Source: Centroberyx gerrardi
Taxonomy: Eukaryota; Chordata; Actinopteri; Beryciformes; Berycidae
DNA length: 64,000 nucleotides
Assembly (NCBI RefSeq): GCF_048128805.1
Contig: NC_136013.1
Span: forward strand, 5,628,602-5,692,601
Direction of reading: 5' to 3'
In this document: in pieces, positions 26,601-39,200 of the stretch
Layout: the number at the start of each line of letters is the position of its first letter
Numbering within the stretch: the stretch's first letter is position 1
The notes under the pieces: generated by a model
What the model was told of the DNA's origin: nothing
Databases searched by the model: none
The model's input: only the letters and a program-made list of their open reading frames with translations
Program-made: the position numbers and the translations under genes

Positions 26601-29600
26601 ACAGGTTGCAAATGTCGCTGCACCTACCCTAGCCTCCAGCATCATAGAGAACATGGACTCAGAGTTCGTCTTAGACTCGGTCCTCAGCTCCTGCCATGTT
26701 GCCCAGGGCAAAGGACGCTCCAAATTCAGCATCTGTGAGAAGGAAAGAAACTGCCAAATCTGAAAATTCCAATTACACAACTGAAGAAAGTAGGGTGTGA
26801 TCAAGCCAATGTACCCTGGCATGAGACACAGAAACCAATGTACTGTGTGCTGAACACACATAAAACTTTCCCTCATCTGCAAAGAAACACACACATAATA
26901 CATACACAACTAAAGTCAACACTGAACAAAGCCAGACAACATCATGGATGAGGCTGAAAAGTTACATAAGTAAAGCTCACTGGGAGCAAGATTACACAAG
27001 CAGGTTCGTATTTTTTCTGTTCAATTTCAATACCAATAATGACTGAACTTTTGGTTGCATTTTTTTTAACAATGCTGCCTCCTGTGCTTTTGTCAACTAG
27101 TTTTGAGTGCTGGTATGACGACTCTGCTGTAGTACGACATCTAAATTTCTCTCTGGGATCAATAAAGTAAGATTCACTTCATAATTACCCAACGATAGAT
27201 GTCCAGTTCTTTCTTCCTGAGTTCTAGGTCTGTCCTGAGCGAGGCCTCTGTGTTGGTCTCATTGAGGCAGAACTCGAGCAGCTCCAGACAGGCCGACAGA
27301 GGCCAGCGCTCCAACGCCTGGAGGGCCACACGGGCTCGCAGGTTGGGGTCCTGTACACGAAACAGCTGAGCTACACCTTCATCTCCATCTGAGTAAAACA
27401 ATTAGATAAAGGACAAACATTTTAGTGGCATTTCAAACAACTGGAAAGTAATTCAAGTAATTAATTCATTTTGTATTCAAAATATTGTAGTATTGCTGAT
27501 GGTGCATGGAGTTGGGTTATGGTGTAGAAAGATTAAACAATAGCTTTTTCTGCAGAAAATAATTGTCATTATCTCATTATTCATTAGTTTGGATTTCATA
27601 ATGGAAGCATGCAAAGTCATCACAACAATTCCATGAACTTCCATGAGCTGCCTCATGATCAAAACATGTTTACCAGCATTTCTCACCTTCCAGAGCAGCA
27701 CAGGCAAGCAGGCGGTCTCTTAGCGCCCCCTCCTGGCTGCAGCCTTGCCCATACAGCTCCAGCAGGCTCAGGGCTCGGCCCAGGTCCCTGGAGGCGAGGG
27801 CCTGCTGGAAGGCGTCAGCAGCCACAGCCTGGGCAACGTCTCCCTGAGGCCCGGACAGCAGCAGACTGACCAGAGGTTTCCCACAGACAGCCGCCCCTAG
27901 TCCACCAGAGCCGTCCTCACTGGCGCCCAGCGGGGTGCCCAGCACCGGTTCAGCCATGGTCTGGAGGTAGGCCCGGAGAATAGGGAACTGGTTCAGTAGG
28001 CCATCACCTTCTCGAGCGATCTGCTCCCCGTCTAGCATCGCCTCTTTACGCCCGCTGCGGAAATAGCCTGACCAGCCGGAGGGTTGTGTCCGGGCAGTTT
28101 CTCCTCTGCAGGCGCTCAGACAAACTAGAGCAGCCAGTAAAGGGGAGCGAGACTTAAAGAAAGACAAGGCTGATGAGGTGAGGAGGAACGAGTTCGAGGA
28201 AGAAGTGGAGGAGGAGGAGGATGAAGAAAGAGAGGGCGGAGAGGTGGAGAGGTTGGTGGGAGTGGCAGAAAGGTCTTCCAGTGAGGCCTCTGACTCTGAG
28301 CTGGGTTCAGCTTCAGGCTCTGTGACCCCCAGTGTTGGCATGTGTTCCTGGGCATGCTCCTGGAGCAGGGCAGACAAACTGGCCACACTAAACACTCCGT
28401 CCCCTTTCTTGGCCTGACCGGTCTCCCTTTCAGCGCCTGGACAGGAGACCCAGACAGGCAGAGTCTCACAGCATCGCTCCACAATCACCTGCTGCACGCT
28501 CAGCCGCAGACCTTCCTGCTGCAGTAGTGACAAAACCCTGGAGATAGAAGGAGACCTACATTGAAAAGTTTCACATTCCACAACTTAACTTTTTATACTA
28601 CCTTTGTAGTATTTTCTTTTGCAAAAACCTTTGTGTGAATGTAACTTTGTACAAGTGTATGTATTATGTTGTCTATATAAATGGGGGTTAACCACTGTGC
28701 CTACCTATCAGGAGCCACCTGTCTGTCAAACAGCAGGTGGGAGAGAAGCTGAGTTGGGGCTTGAAGCAACACCAGCAGTGGGTTCCCCAGCTTCACTTCA
28801 CTGCTCTGGTCTGAGAGGAACAGCAAGAGAGGTGAGTCAGGTTAAAGCAGGTATAAAAGTCTGTAAAACAGGCAAGCTAGGAGTGAAAGAGAAGGAGAGC
28901 CACTGACGGCCATTGGCACAGTCATCTATTTGGGCAGAATGACTGTGCAGTGGCATGGAAGTGATTCCCCTCTTTCCCACATAGTAGAAAACCTGGCAAA
29001 TTATTTTACCATTAGGCTAAATTCGGCTAAATTACATCTCCCACCTGCATGTGGGGACAGTGATTCTTCATGATAAACAGCAGCAACAAAATCATGTCAA
29101 TGCATGATGGTGAAAACTCATGACAAAGACAATGATGTCAAAAAGTGTGAAGCTTTTTTAATAAAACAGCATGACGCATTGAAACTATTTTATCTGTCCA
29201 ACCTCTCATTAGGATGCACTGCCGAATGCATGAGGGAGATGTGATCTAGCAAATTGTTTTTTTCTATTTTAGATTAGCAAGCCTTTCCCAGACAGGCCTC
29301 ATCAGTAACACCAGCACATCATCTCTACTCAGTGATAAATTATTTTACCCTCTGAACTGAGGCTGCGCACTAGCACAGATGCTAGCGTGTTGACATAGTC
29401 GAGGAAGCTGCGAACGTAGTCTGGTCTTGCGAGGCCTCCGTCTGGCTCGAAGGGGCAGAGCTGGTCCAGAGAGCGGAGCAGCTGCTTCATACTGGAGCGC
29501 ACAGGGTGAGCGTCCAGCTCCGACTGCTTCAGACTGGCCTGTTCCACCAGCGCTGCCAGCAGAGCGCTGCCCACACAGCCCTCTGTTCAGGAGAGGCAAC

Positions 29601-32600
29601 AACAGACAGAATGAGACTGTATCATAAGAGGATGGAAACAAGACCACTGGCATAACTCTTCAACCCTGCTACGAAACCTTTTTTTTGGCATGTTGAAGTT
29701 ATCCAAGTTGTCTCTTGACATTTCACATTTATTATAAACTGGTGGAAAGTTTTGACTTTATTTCAGTAATCTATGACAGCATTATCACCAAGTAACCATA
29801 AATGTACAACAAAGCTCCATACATCTACATAGTTAAAGATATTTTGCATGTTAGGATTAGTTTGATTTTATTGTCCAGTATCGTGGAAATTTGCCTTTGG
29901 CTTATCCCACATACAGTACGTTTAAAAAAACGTTTATTTTACTGCATGTTAAAAACCAGTCCTACTGTGCCGACCTGCGTCATCTGTGGCAGTGCTCAGG
30001 GTGTGCAGGGTGTGCTCCAGGCGTTGAGCTAGACCGAGTCGCGCGGCGATGCCCTCTTCACTCAGTGTCGGGTGGCAACACAGCAGAACCTCCTGAATGG
30101 AGCAACCAAACGGACTGGCAACCACTTGGTCTTCCCCAACAGCTTCTACGAACAAGGAGTGGATAGGTAGTAAAGAAACCATGATTCTCCTCTATACAAT
30201 TAATTTCTCATTCTTAAGCTTAGGAAAGTAATTTTACATCTACCAGCCATTTCCACTATTTGACCAGCCAACTAGTTAGAATATAATAGGAACAATAATA
30301 ATTAGTTAAGAAGTTAATTAATTGTCAAAGTGGCTGGCGAGGTAGACAAACTTATCAACTACAACAAAACATTTACCAGCTTTTGGCTGGTAGCTGATGT
30401 CAATTTCCCACCCTGTTTATACTATACATATATATGTATGCATTGATACACTGAATGTCTGTACATAACCATTAATCCATTTATTATACTTAGTATCCAT
30501 TCCCATTGGTGAAAATGTTTGAGCATTTGTATTCACCTGTCTTGACAGAGCCCTTATTAGTGGCTGAATGGTTCAGGATCTTGCTGATCTGTTGCAGTAC
30601 CATGGGAAATCCACAGATCCCCTCAGCGTGAGGAACCTTGGAGTCAACTCTTAGTCCTGGGGAAGCAGACACGGATTAAAAAGGAAAAAGTTATTGACTG
30701 ACTGTGTAAAACTACTGATAAACACATGTGAGAGGTGATCTGGTCTCGTCACAATCATTTAAAAAGGCAATCTCCACGTCAGGATGAATGTTTTACTCTA
30801 TCCATCAAACGGCAATCCCCAAATCCCATTCCACTTCTTTTTCTTTTCTAAATACACAGGAACAAAGCAGTGTTTCAGCCAGACAGCATACATAAAATGC
30901 CATAACTGGAAACTGAACTACTACAGATTGGGATATATTAACTTTTTGCGACTGTTGTTCTCCGAAGTATAAATCCATATTGTTTGTGGTCTCATCTACA
31001 TTCCTTCACATTCCCACAAAAGTCCCTAAAATCCAGGCTGCCCACCTCTTGCCTCCAGGCTGCTGTTGAGCCTGCGCTCCGCTGTGTCCAGCAGTTGTCT
31101 GGACGTCTTCCACAGCTGACAGTGGCAGCAGGCCAGGTCAAAGGCCGCCATGGCTGCTGGGCTGAGCTCCTCCAGCAGTGTGTAAAGGAGGCCGGAGGGG
31201 TCTGCGGTGCAGAGGCTCAGCCAGTAGCCTTCCTCTAACGAGGGCATGGGGTGACCGGGGGTGCTGAGGAGCCGGTCTGCGATGTCTGAGATGGAGTAGA
31301 AGGCCATTCCTACAGGGAAATACACAGAGAAGTCAAGTCAGATCTATACGAGTCTTCTACATGATCATAAAAATCATTTCATTGCAATAATGTATAATAA
31401 ATAAGTATATAATTATACTCAACTGTATACAATACATACAACAGTAAAGAATTTAAGGAAAAACACATCCTTGAATAGTCCTACACATATCATCAATCTG
31501 TGATATTCAATGCATTCCAGGAGTTGAAATATATTTGGTTTACCCACTTTCCCTCAACCTGCCTTGTCTACTTAAATTTCAGTTAGTGATTTCCTACATT
31601 TCCCAGAATTAATTTTGACAACCCCAAGAGAGGGGAGAGAACTTGTTACATTCAATCAAAGGTGGGCTTATGGGCATATAAATAGCTTCCTATTGTGATC
31701 ATTCAGCTGTGGGCTATACACTCGGCCGCTACATCGAGCGCTACATCTCGGCCTTGCCCCTTACTCAAAACGCAACACTTCTTGTTGCTGCACTGCATTC
31801 TGGTCAATTGAGGCTACTGTCAGTGGAGAAATTGGTATCTCTGGCTCTTCAAGGTTGGATTTCTCCCTGTATGATTGTTGCAAAATTGTGAGTCTAGACT
31901 TCATTGTAGCTGTGGAAATATCTCAATATGACGTTACATTATGTTTGGCCAATTATCCACGGGAATAAAGCCCAGAAATACAAGGTACGTCGCCAATAGC
32001 TGTTTTTAACAATGTTAAAGTGTTTTAGGGTGGATTTTTACTTGAAAATCCTAGACCACCAACATTTCAAGAGTCAAAGGCAGAGCGCCCAGAGGACAGA
32101 AAGGAGACTTCTCCTGTGTCCTTAGATGTTTAATAAGAAAATACTAGGTAAAGACGTAAGAATAGCTGAACTTCATCCCTTGAGATGAGAACAACATAGC
32201 ATTATAAGACCGTTGGGAGGTAGAAAAAGGGTAAAACAGCATCATGCAGCATGTCGTACCAGCAGCAGCGGCACTTTCGATGGCCTGCAGGGTCGACCGC
32301 CCGCTGCTGCCCAGCCGAGTCCTCCCGGCGCCAGACCCGGCCGTTGACCCCAAGCCCTCCGAGGAGGATGAGGATGAAGACATGGACTGGGTCTCCATCT
32401 TCTGCTCCACCCGCCCCAGCTCCACCAGGACCTCCTTGTAGCGCTCCATGAACACCAGCTCCCCGCAACATGCAGACGCCTCCAGACCGAACACCAGAGC
32501 CACCTGGAGAGAGATCAAGAGTCAGAGCTAAGTTGGGTACACACCGTCCACTGCTCAGACATTTAGTCCAATCAACGCATTTTTTAGATTGCTGATTAAT

Positions 32601-35600
32601 AAAATCTAAATACCTACTTTGTATTTTTATCGACCTTTCATGATGTTAGCCATGTCGACTTGTACATATTTATCTGCTTCTGCAGTCAATGGTCTTCAAA
32701 ATGAATCAATATCTTCAATTCTTACAATACTAAAAGGCATAAAGAGAGACTAGTAACCTCGCTAACCCCAAAGGTACCTGGATGGGTCGTGTGTATCTAT
32801 GCCATAACCATCTTCATACCATAACCATCTTCTATAGTCTACTAAATGTAAATTAATTAATCTGGTCATTAATTTTCCATTGTTTTATATTTAAGAATAT
32901 ACCCTCACTACCAATATTTTGGATGTGCACATAAATAACTCAAATTAACAGCAAATAAATACATTTAATTGAACACTGCGATGTGTAACTGGACAAGACT
33001 GAAGCAGGACATTTCTGAAATATTGTGTGTCCAGTCAATCTCCCCTAGTTATATAAAGGTTTATAATAATTAGTAATAGTAGTGCTAATAGTATTATTAT
33101 TATCATTATTAGTAGCAGTAGTAATAGTATTATTAGTAGTAGCAGTAGTAACATTAGTAGTAGTAAAAGAAGTATTAGTAACATTATTATTAGTATCATT
33201 ATTAGTAGTAGTAGTACTTGTAGTAGCAGTGGTATCAAAATGAACAAGATTAACTTTTTTGGCCAATTAACACCAGCTGGAAATTGTCTTTCCACAAACA
33301 CATACTGTAAGAATTTCTTCAGATTCAGAATGCCATAATGAAACCGCTGACCTGATGCGCCTCCATGAAGTTTCCTCGCCGGATGCAGGACATGAGCAGA
33401 GACTCTGGAGGGGACAACATGGCGGGGACCAGCCAGCTGTGGGGACGCCCGCATGGACAAACCTCCGACTCCACACCGCCCGCCCCTCCTCCACCATCTG
33501 ACAAAACCATACATCAAACTTGTGTTAAAGCCATGAAAAGAAAAATGAAATGTGACGTGTTCAAATAAATCACTTTGAAGTTAAGACTATCTGATGTTGA
33601 TGTCTGTTTTTCTAAGGTTTACTGATCTTGTCTCATACAATGGAGCTCATTTCCCTCAAAAAACACACATAGTCAAGAAAGATGAAAGCAAACGCTCAAA
33701 GTAACTGAAAGGACCTGAATTGCTAAGTGACCCAGGTTTGCTTTGAAGGTGTAAAAACACACAGACCTTATACAGTATCTTACAACTGCAATTTTTTCAC
33801 TTCTTAATAGAATTATTTGTGTCCTCTGGTTTGCTCTGTGAAGCACTGAGACAAAAATCAAGTGTAAAAAGCTCTTTATAAATAAATTTGATTCAATGTG
33901 ATTTAACAGACAGATCAAATGTATGTGTGGGGGGGGAAGGACAGACTTATTTATGCCTTACCTGATGTGCTGGTGCTAACCTCTCCATTGTGTCCCTCTA
34001 TGGAGGCTTGTCTCTCTATGGAGGCTTGTCTCTCAGGAGCGTGTCTCCCTGGTCTCTTCCTCCTTCTCAGGCTGGAGCTATGGCTCCGCCCCAGAGAGGG
34101 AGAGGGCGAGGGGGCGGGGCGGCTGACCGCTGACGTCTGGAGAGGCCTTTCTGAACCTTCCCATGAGGCAAAGTGAAATGACCATCAGCATTCAAAGACT
34201 GCACGCCCAACTTCTTCTCAAACCCCATTCACACTTCATGCTAACATACACAGGTAAACACATATTTCATAATGAAAGTTGTAAGCAAGGTAGGAAATTA
34301 ACACCAGCCACCGCCAAATGCTGGTAAATTTTAGTTGTGGTTGGTAGATTGTCTATTTAGTTAGACACTTTTGGCAGGAAAACAAGAAGTCTCTTTTCTA
34401 TTTTAATGTTTTGGTTTTCCTGCCCTGGTTATAACTCTTGGAAGTCTCTTGTGAAAAAGAGATGCATGATCTCAAGTAGAGCTGGGAGATATGATGTAAT
34501 GTTCGGTGTGATGTCAAGCAAAACTGAAATATTCGAATAATATTGCTACCATACCTCATTTTTTTTTAAAAATAAAATTAGCTTATCATCAATTTAGACA
34601 GCAGAATTGTGTGTCACGATATCCAAAAATCACCATATCATGACGATATGATTCCACTGAAAGACGATAAACGATAATATTGAATTATCGCCCAGCCCTA
34701 ATCTCAAGGGACTTGCCAAGGTAAGTAAAGTCTAAGTAAAAAGCTAAAATAAAAACATCCATGTAAAAAGGGGAAACAAATACATAGGGTTTCTCACCAC
34801 TTCCACTACTATGATTGCTGGTGATGATCTGCAGCCTCCACTGAGCCTCTGCGGTGCGTTTGGACAGCCTCTGCAGCCGAGCCCCGAACGTCTCAGCGGT
34901 CACCGAACAGCCGAGGCTCTCCGCCGCCTCGGCCTCTCCCGGCAGAGCTCGCCCCTCCCCCTGTCCCTCCTGCTGGCCCACCACACACACTCCCTCCAGC
35001 CCCTCTTTCAGCAGCTTCAGGAACCCCTCCATGGCCGTCACGTCCACCAGAAACCCCCTGCAGCCCTGGATGAAGTGTCCCAGATCTAGGTGACCGAGGT
35101 GGGCTGCTGTTGGGAAACTCGCAGGCTGCTGCTGCTGGCCCTCGCTCCCATCCGTTTTGGCTTTAGTTCCCGATTCCACATTCTTGCTCCTTGTATCTGA
35201 TAAACGTTCCGTCTGGGTGGCGTTCCCTGTGTTTGTGTTTGTCTCCTTCTGGGTCTGCTGGGCAAAGTCGGTGCTGGACAGGAAGAGGAGGGAGAAGATG
35301 TTTTCCAGGAGCTCCAGGCGGAACATGGCGGGCACGGCCTCCAGGTAGAGCTGGCACTCAGACAGGTAGTGCTGGAACAGTGGATGGCAACCTGGAAAAC
35401 ACAATGAAAGAGAAAAACAACTTTGTAACAGTAATAATAAAATAGAACTGTATTTAACAAAGATTAACATCAACAAACAATTAACAGAACCATGTCACAG
35501 GATATTAAAACACATACCTGTAAAGCAGCTTACAGTAATCAAAGCATCTTATTGCCATTTTGAAACATGATCCAATATTATATTTTGTTGTTTGTCGACA

Positions 35601-36208
35601 AAGTAGATAATTAGAATTAATACTAAAGCCTTTATAGAAAGGTAGACAGAGTGTTAGAAAACATTTTTGCTACAAAGACACTATACTGTATGTTTCAGCA
35701 AAGCAAACGTCGTCAGGAGATGGCCTTGATGAAAGTAGCTTTGCTGAAATACATCGGGCAGCCATAGCAATAAAGGCTTTTTAACCTTTGCTTGGCTATC
35801 TTTTTTTTCTTACTCTTTGTTTTGCATCTTTGCATGTCATCTTAATTTGTTTTGTTTGTTCATTTCTTTCTTTGGCTTTGATTGGAATGTTTTTATAAGC
35901 TCCACTGGTTTTTATCTGACCTGCACAGCTGAGTAATTGGCTTACCTCCTTCTGTGGGTTTTTTTTTTTTTTTTTAAATCACTTTACTGGTATGTTTTAA
36001 CACTGTCAAAACAAACAGACTAAAAAAGGTAGATGCTAAATGTATGCCTTTTTTGCAAACAAGTTTAAAAATAGTTACAGGAGCATAAAGAAAAGAGAAG
36101 ATTGCTATCCTCGGTCATCATACTAAAACTGTAGTGCAGAATAGAAAGACATCCTCCAGACCTTCTGAGGAAGGTGAGGTCTGGCTTTGGTCGTCTTCTG
36201 CTTCAGAG

Positions 36209-36244
<36 letters not shown>

Positions 36245-39200
36245 ACAGAATCACACTCTGTGCAGTTTGAGTATTTGTGCACATTTACACAGAGGGCATA
36301 GAGGGCATACTTCATGGCACAGAACCCCTGGAACAAGACTATGTTCCTCTGCACAGCCGGGCTGGGAGCGCTGATGGCCTCAGTGTCGTCTGCAAGGGAA
36401 AAGGAGAACCAGGTTCACTTCAGATATATAACCAGGAGCAGAACCACTTTCTTTGCCTGAAGTACAGTGAATGTACAGGGAATTGTCTTGGTGACCATGA
36501 TGCCAGGACCTATCATCAACATAATTACATACACACATACAGGCATTCATGGTACAGGATGATACAATGGATACCAGGGTCCGAAATTAACAACCACAAA
36601 GCACCCAATGCTGGTAAAATCTGTTTTTGGCTGATAAATTAGTAAGTGCCACTCCCCACACTGACCAGTAACTTTTCAAGATGATAACATTTGAATGCCT
36701 CAGTTATTTCTCTGCTCCCAGGATGGTTAACTAGCCTAATGTTAGTTGAAAGTACATAATAATAATAATAAATCTACTCACACAGTACCTGATTCTGTAC
36801 ACAAAATAGCATTAAAAATAGGTAGGGTGACACATATTTCTATGAAAAATGTACATAAATTATTCTGGCATGTGAGGCAAAAAGTAATTTCGGTCACTGA
36901 CGGACACACAACAACAAAGCGGATGAGGCAGAAGCTGACCTGTTCCTGGAGAGTTTGGCAGTTGTTGTTGAAGGAGATCCAGCACCCTGCGCTCTTCAAA
37001 CCGAGCCAGAGGGGTCAGAGAGTGAAGAATATACAGAGCCGAGTGACTGTCCAGAGTGTGAAGCTGTGCCAGCAATGCCTCCATGGAAATCCCTCTACAC
37101 ACAGGCAACAGAAAGAAAAACCTGATTTGTAATTGTATGGACGCAGATGGAATCAAATGACGAACAAACATCAAAAACATCTACTTACGGATGGTTGTTT
37201 TTAGACCACTCAAGTATTCCAAGCTGAGAGGACAAAAGATTGGCAAACTCCTGCAGAACAGAGTCATTTGCTGGTGCCTAAAAAGGGATGGCAAAGGATA
37301 TAACAGCAAAGAATAAAGATATTAATTAAGGTGTGCTGATCTGAGACCAGTTTCCTGTTAGGTTACACTGAAGTTCAGTCTCTTTCTTAGAAGCTTTGAA
37401 TAAGGATGCTAGTAGGAAGGATCAGTCCGGACTAGGGATGGGACGATATGTTTATCTCACGATGCGATACAATACGACACGACATGAGATATGGGATTCA
37501 TGATTCAATACAACCGCAATACAAAGTAATAAATAAAAGTTCAGTGATAACAAAGTATGACTGTGCAGAATTATGTTTATTTCTGAGCCACAGGTCCTTC
37601 TAGCGATAGTATTGGCTTGCTAGAAAGTAAACAGGAGAGGAGAGGAGAGGAGAGGAGAGGAGAGGAAAGGAGGGAATGGAAGAGAAGAGAAGAGAATTCC
37701 TCTTAAGTTACACTGAAGTTCAGTACTCTTTCTTAGAAGCTTTAAATAGGGATGGTACGTGAAAGGATCAGTCTGGACTGGACCTACTGTACTGTTTCCT
37801 CTGAACTTATTCAATAATAGTGGAGAGGAGAGGAGAGGAGAGGAGAAGAGAGGAGAGGAGAGGAGAGGAGAAGAGAGGAGAGGAGAGGAGAGAGGAGAGG
37901 AGAGGAGACTGGTTTCAGCTCTGACCTGCTCGTGGTGAAGGATGCGGAGCAGTGTTTGGGCCGAGCTCAGACTGCGACACTGAGTCCAGCCCAGGAGCAA
38001 AACGAGACGAGACAAGGGCTGGAACTCCAACTTCAGCAGGTCTTTCAGCCTAGAAAACTCCTCATGTTTTATCAAGTCCAGTGCAGTCACCTAAGGGAAG
38101 AAAGCCCAACTGCTTAAAGAAGAGAATTGTCTTTGAGGTTGTTATTCTACAAGAGGAGATATTTTCCAGTATTATTTTTCTGTTGTTTTATTAGTTTTGA
38201 AGTATGAGTTCCAAAGATCAAGGAAAAAACAAGCTTATTATGTTATCAAATTGCTGGACAGACAGTCATGCTCTTGTACCTATATTTAGCAGCTACAATC
38301 ATGAAAAATGTAGATGTTTCATGTAGGTACTGGAAGATGATTGTCTACACTTCTTCATTTGTTTCTTATAATTCTTGTAAGGAATCTAAATCCAATTACA
38401 AAGAGATTATTCTTGGTACACTACACTTGAACTAATATTCCCATTTTCCCCATTGGCCACACTTGCATAAATGTGCACTTACCAAGACCTGCTCAAGGAA
38501 GTGCTTTCCACTACTAAGGCACTCAAAATAGATGGTCTTCCAAACGGATGGACGATCACTGTGGCAACATAAGCTGAGGGCTAGTTTCTCTGCTTCAGGG
38601 AGCTCCACTAGGAGACGGATAAAAAATTTAAAAAAAAGAGTGAGATTAGAGAGATTATGGGAGACAATCAGGAGGAAACTTGAGTCCAACAATAAATGAT
38701 GTGTCTAATTCCATTTTGAATATTTTCCCTGAAATGAGCTTAGCCTAAATTGTAAGTAAAACACATTGGGTTGGAATAAAAATCAATGTCATCGCCATAC
38801 ACCTGCTAAACCATGAACCACCTATCAATCAACATCATCACTACTAGTGATTTACATTATCACCAAATGTAAATCTCTAAATATGGCTAATACTTCTTCA
38901 GAAAATGAAACATAAAGTCTATATAGAAATAGAAGTGATACAGAAGTGAAAAACGACTGGCACACATAAATTTGCTTATTATCAGTGAAAACTGCCCAAG
39001 CGTTCGCATGCCACAGTAGCAGAAGTGTGACAAAAAGGAGAAGAGGTACTGTCAGGTCTAACAGTCTCGAAGGACTTCCCTCCTCTACCGCTGTGACGAA
39101 TAGAATTATGTCACATCACTTTTTTAAAACAAAATCCCACCTGAGCACATGAGCTCAAAAACAACTCAGAGGAGGAACTGATTTATAGGACCATGAGCCC

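Larger units (their letters stand above)
23277..27388 (-). other. zfyve26: zfyve26 coding exons 21-26
   Basis: Exons: 27388-27189, 26732-26628, 26084-25962, 25362-25186, 24151-23902, 23375-23277. Conserved stretches are RARVALQALERWPLSACLE, LHFQSQVSPARRRHIHALH, LLMLEQLLMNLKVDWADVAV and YACKALDFPYAPREK. The donor after exon 23 (25962) reads GTCTGG. Intron 24, between 25186 and 24151, holds about 1 kb with repeat pieces and a doubled 34-bp unit. Confidence 0.9.
27687..35391 (-). other. zfyve26: zfyve26 coding exons 11-20 (central part)
   Basis: Exons: 35391-34798, 34150-33962, 33497-33352, 32503-32260, 31309-31046, 30656-30537, 30145-29975, 29582-29349, 28810-28705, 28537-27687 (851 nt, the largest). 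Conserved stretches are FRLELLENIFSLLF, SPPESLLMSCIRRGNF, GRSTLQAIESAAAAG, MAFYSISDIADRLL, AAMAAFDLACCHCQLWKT, GFPMVLQQISKIL and VQQVIVERCCE. Exons 11, 12 and 20 carry long low-complexity stretches rich in Ser, Glu and Gly. Exon 12 has a doubled ERQASI motif. Donors after exons 13 and 17 begin GTC. Confidence 0.9.

Noticed and set aside
33035-33517. 160-residue minus-strand frame rich in Leu and Ile
   Set aside because: Most of it is the ATT/AGT trinucleotide repeat; only the part at 33352-33497 is coding, and in another frame.
37620-38090. 156-residue frame continuing past zfyve26 exon 7
   Set aside because: Beyond the donor at 37926 it reads through (GGAGA)n (SSPLLSSPL), which is intron.
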